From Anaerolineales bacterium (GTDB taxonomy: Bacteria > Chloroflexota > Anaerolineae > 4572-78 > NAK82), in the NCBI GenBank assembly GCA_024643945.1, contig JAHELX010000410.1:1-5794 (forward strand): a DNA stretch of 5,794 nt, in the 5' to 3' direction. The translations under genes were made by a program, and so were the position numbers. Within the stretch, counting starts at the first letter, position 1. Every line of letters starts with the position of its first letter. Of the stretch, positions 4,067 to 5,794 are shown piece by piece. The notes beneath the pieces were generated by a model. The model made no database searches. It saw only the letters and a list, made by a program, of their open reading frames with translations, and had not been told where the DNA came from.

Positions 4067-5017
4067 ATGAAAGCATTTCCCATCAGTAAGGATTTCTCGG
4101 AGTGGCAACAACAGACTGGCGCTCCTCGCCAGCTTCGAGACAACCTGACCATTGTTTTGTTCTTATTGCCGGCTTTTTTGTTTTTCGTTCTCTTTTTAAT
4201 CTATCCCATCCTCCGCTCCATTTACTTTAGTTTTTTCGACTGGAATGGCCTTGGCCCGGCAGTTGACTTTGTTGCCCTGGGCAATTACGAGCGCATCTTG
4301 ACTGATCGCGTATTTATGCTAGCCTTGAAGAACGGGCTCTTGATTGTGGTGCTCTCTTTGGTCTTTCAGTTGCCTTTGTCGTTGGCGCTGGCACTCATGG
4401 TGGGGCGTGATCTGCCGGGGCGCGCCTTTTTCCGCACCATCTTTTTTATGCCGTACGTCTTTTCCGAAGTCATAACCGCCATCGCCTGGTTATTCCTCTT
4501 CAACCCTGACCCGCAGCGTGGCTTTATCAACGCGCTGTTGATTCTCATTCCGGGCGCCAAAGCTCAACCCTGGTTGGGTAATCCCGACACGGTCCTGGCC
4601 TGCATCTTCGTCGTGCTGACCTGGAAATACTTCGGATTTCACATGCTCTTGTACATGACCGGCCTGCAGAATATCCCGGCCGAAATCGAAGAAGCCGCTC
4701 GCATCGACGGCGCGAATAGACGCCAATTGTTGACATACATCACCCTGCCCCTGCTCGGCAGCACTATCCGCACCTCCGTCTACCTGTCCGTTTTGGGGTC
4801 GCTGCAGCAGTTCATTCTGGTCTGGATTATGACCAAGGGCGGGCCGGTCAATGCCAGCGAAGTGATGGCGACGTATATGTATCGCTTCGGCTTTGTGCGT
4901 TTCTGGCTGGGATACGGCTCGGCTGTGGCGATCGTGATGTTCTTGATCTGCCTGATTTTTTCGCTGGCTTACCAACGCCTGGCGCCCCAACAAGATTACC
5001 TGGGCGGCATCATGTAG
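4067..5017 (+). CDS. Sugar ABC transporter permease, MalF/UgpA type
   Basis: This encodes a 316-residue inner-membrane subunit of the importer. Six hydrophobic segments lie at about 27-57, 86-112, 121-145, 175-200, 236-255 and 284-302. The EAA loop that docks with the ATPase is intact before the fifth segment: Glu209-Ala-Ala, Gly215, Ile225 and Leu227-Pro228, in EEAARIDGANRR followed by QLLTYITLPLL, with the standard nine-residue gap between Gly and Ile. The first segment ends in YPILRSIYFSFFDWNG, typical of this subfamily. The start is uncertain by two codons: AAGGA at 4050-4054 lies 6 bases before TTG 4061 and 12 bases before ATG 4067. I chose the ATG. It follows the binding-protein gene after the 4002-4039 hairpin and is 13 bp from the next permease. 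Confidence 0.95.
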   Translation: MKAFPISKDFSEWQQQTGAPRQLRDNLTIVLFLLPAFLFFVLFLIYPILRSIYFSFFDWNGLGPAVDFVALGNYERILTDRVFMLALKNGLLIVVLSLVFQLPLSLALALMVGRDLPGRAFFRTIFFMPYVFSEVITAIAWLFLFNPDPQRGFINALLILIPGAKAQPWLGNPDTVLACIFVVLTWKYFGFHMLLYMTGLQNIPAEIEEAARIDGANRRQLLTYITLPLLGSTIRTSVYLSVLGSLQQFILVWIMTKGGPVNASEVMATYMYRFGFVRFWLGYGSAVAIVMFLICLIFSLAYQRLAPQQDYLGGIM

Positions 5018-5030
5018 AAAGGACCGGTTT

Positions 5031-5794
5031 ATGGCGACTACCTATTCACGCCGGAGCATCCCCTGGCGAAAGAGCCTGCCGAGGTTCTTTCAGTACCTTA
5101 TTCTCACTGTGTTTGTGGTGATCGTCTTTGTGCCCGTCGTGATGACAGTTATCGGCGGGCTCAAGACGCGCGGTGAGTTCATGACGCGTCCCTACACCAT
5201 CCCCATTCCCCCGCGCTGGGAGAACTATGGCAAGATTTTAAACACGCCGTCGTTCTGGCTCATGCTGCGCAACAGCCTGATCGTAATGCTGGCGGCAACA
5301 GGTGGGGTGCTGTTCGTTTGCAGCCTGGCCGCCTTTGTCTTTTCACGCATGGACTTCCGGGGCAAGCGCCTGGCTTTCAACTTCTTTACGTTGGGCCTCA
5401 TGTTCCCCATTAACGTTGCTATTTTGCCGGTATATCTCGCGCTGCGCCAGATGGGGTTGACCAACCAGTTGTTGGGCGTCGTCCTGGTACAGGTTGCATT
5501 TCAAATATCCGGCAATATCTTGATTCTGCGCGGGTTCTTTGCGGCCATCCCGGCCGAGTTGCAGGATGCCGCCTACATAGATGGCTGTAGCACTTTTGGC
5601 TTTTTCTGGCGCATCCTGCTCCCGCTGGCGCGTCCGGCGCTGGCGGCGGTCGCGGCACTGACCATGATCATCAGTTGGAACGATTTACTAGTCCCCCTGG
5701 TAGTGATCAACGACGATGCGCTCTGGACCTTGCCGTTGGGTACCATGCAGTTCCAGGGTGAATATGGCCAGGACCTGGCGCTGGTGGCGGCTTT
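5031..5794 (+). CDS. Sugar ABC transporter permease, MalG/UgpE type (3' end off window)
   Basis: This is the second membrane subunit of the importer. 254 codons are present before the window ends, and the usual length near 280 suggests only about 25 residues are missing. ATG 5031 is preceded by AGGA at 5020-5023, seven bases upstream. The N-terminus is MATTYSRRSIPWRK, then a first membrane segment at 21-44. It continues with LKTRGEFMTRPYTIPIPPRW and ENYGKIL, a hallmark of the MalG side. Further hydrophobic segments lie at about 82-104, 115-137, 146-166 and 200-216. The EAA loop reads Asp179-Ala-Ala, Gly185, Ile195 and Leu197-Pro198, with Asp in place of the first Glu, a common conservative change. 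The 13-bp gap to the upstream permease indicates translational coupling in one operon. Confidence 0.95.
   Translation, partial: MATTYSRRSIPWRKSLPRFFQYLILTVFVVIVFVPVVMTVIGGLKTRGEFMTRPYTIPIPPRWENYGKILNTPSFWLMLRNSLIVMLAATGGVLFVCSLAAFVFSRMDFRGKRLAFNFFTLGLMFPINVAILPVYLALRQMGLTNQLLGVVLVQVAFQISGNILILRGFFAAIPAELQDAAYIDGCSTFGFFWRILLPLARPALAAVAALTMIISWNDLLVPLVVINDDALWTLPLGTMQFQGEYGQDLALVAA

Noticed and set aside
4490..4993. Minus-strand open frame of 167 codons inside the first permease gene
   Set aside because: It overlaps the EAA loop and membrane segments of a clear permease. Its product is rich in Gln, His and Arg, typical of an antisense shadow.

Overview
The window looks like a piece of a Chloroflexota (Anaerolineae-like) chromosome. 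This is an inference from the style of the proteins: a GYD-domain protein, a LacI/ABC sugar cassette, a lipoprotein with an Ala/Pro/Thr/Glu linker, and intergenic DNA full of short inverted and tandem repeats. No rRNA or other phylogenetic marker is present.

Layout. Positions 1-572 hold no convincing gene. They contain two adjacent perfect hairpins (33-72), four CTTAAG boxes at exact 11-bp spacing (437-475) and a 10-bp-arm inverted repeat (500-537). A small GYD-domain protein is encoded on the minus strand (866-573). After a second gene-poor stretch (867-1285), a consensus sigma70-type promoter (1180-1208) with a large palindromic operator (1216-1245) precedes a LacI-family repressor that starts with TTG (1286-2299). 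A repeat-rich spacer (2300-2623) follows. It carries a possible MITE-like element (2341-2476) with heptad repeats, an orphan full-length Shine-Dalgarno sequence (2483-2495) and a second LacI-type operator (2539-2554). Then come a lipoprotein sugar-binding protein (2624-3982), a strong hairpin (4002-4039), a MalF-type permease (4067-5017) and a MalG-type permease (5031 to the window edge, incomplete).

Function. The last four genes form one plus-strand carbohydrate ABC importer cassette with its local regulator. The lipoprotein captures a sugar outside the membrane, the two permeases form the channel, and the LacI protein probably represses itself and the transporter through the two related operators. 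No ATPase lies in the window, so it is either further downstream or shared from another locus. The sugar cannot be named from sequence alone. The hairpin after the binding-protein gene probably helps produce more binding protein than permease.

The best candidates for something undescribed are the CTTAAG array with a leftward -10 box, the pair of hairpins that differ by compensatory changes, and the MITE-like element between regulator and transporter.
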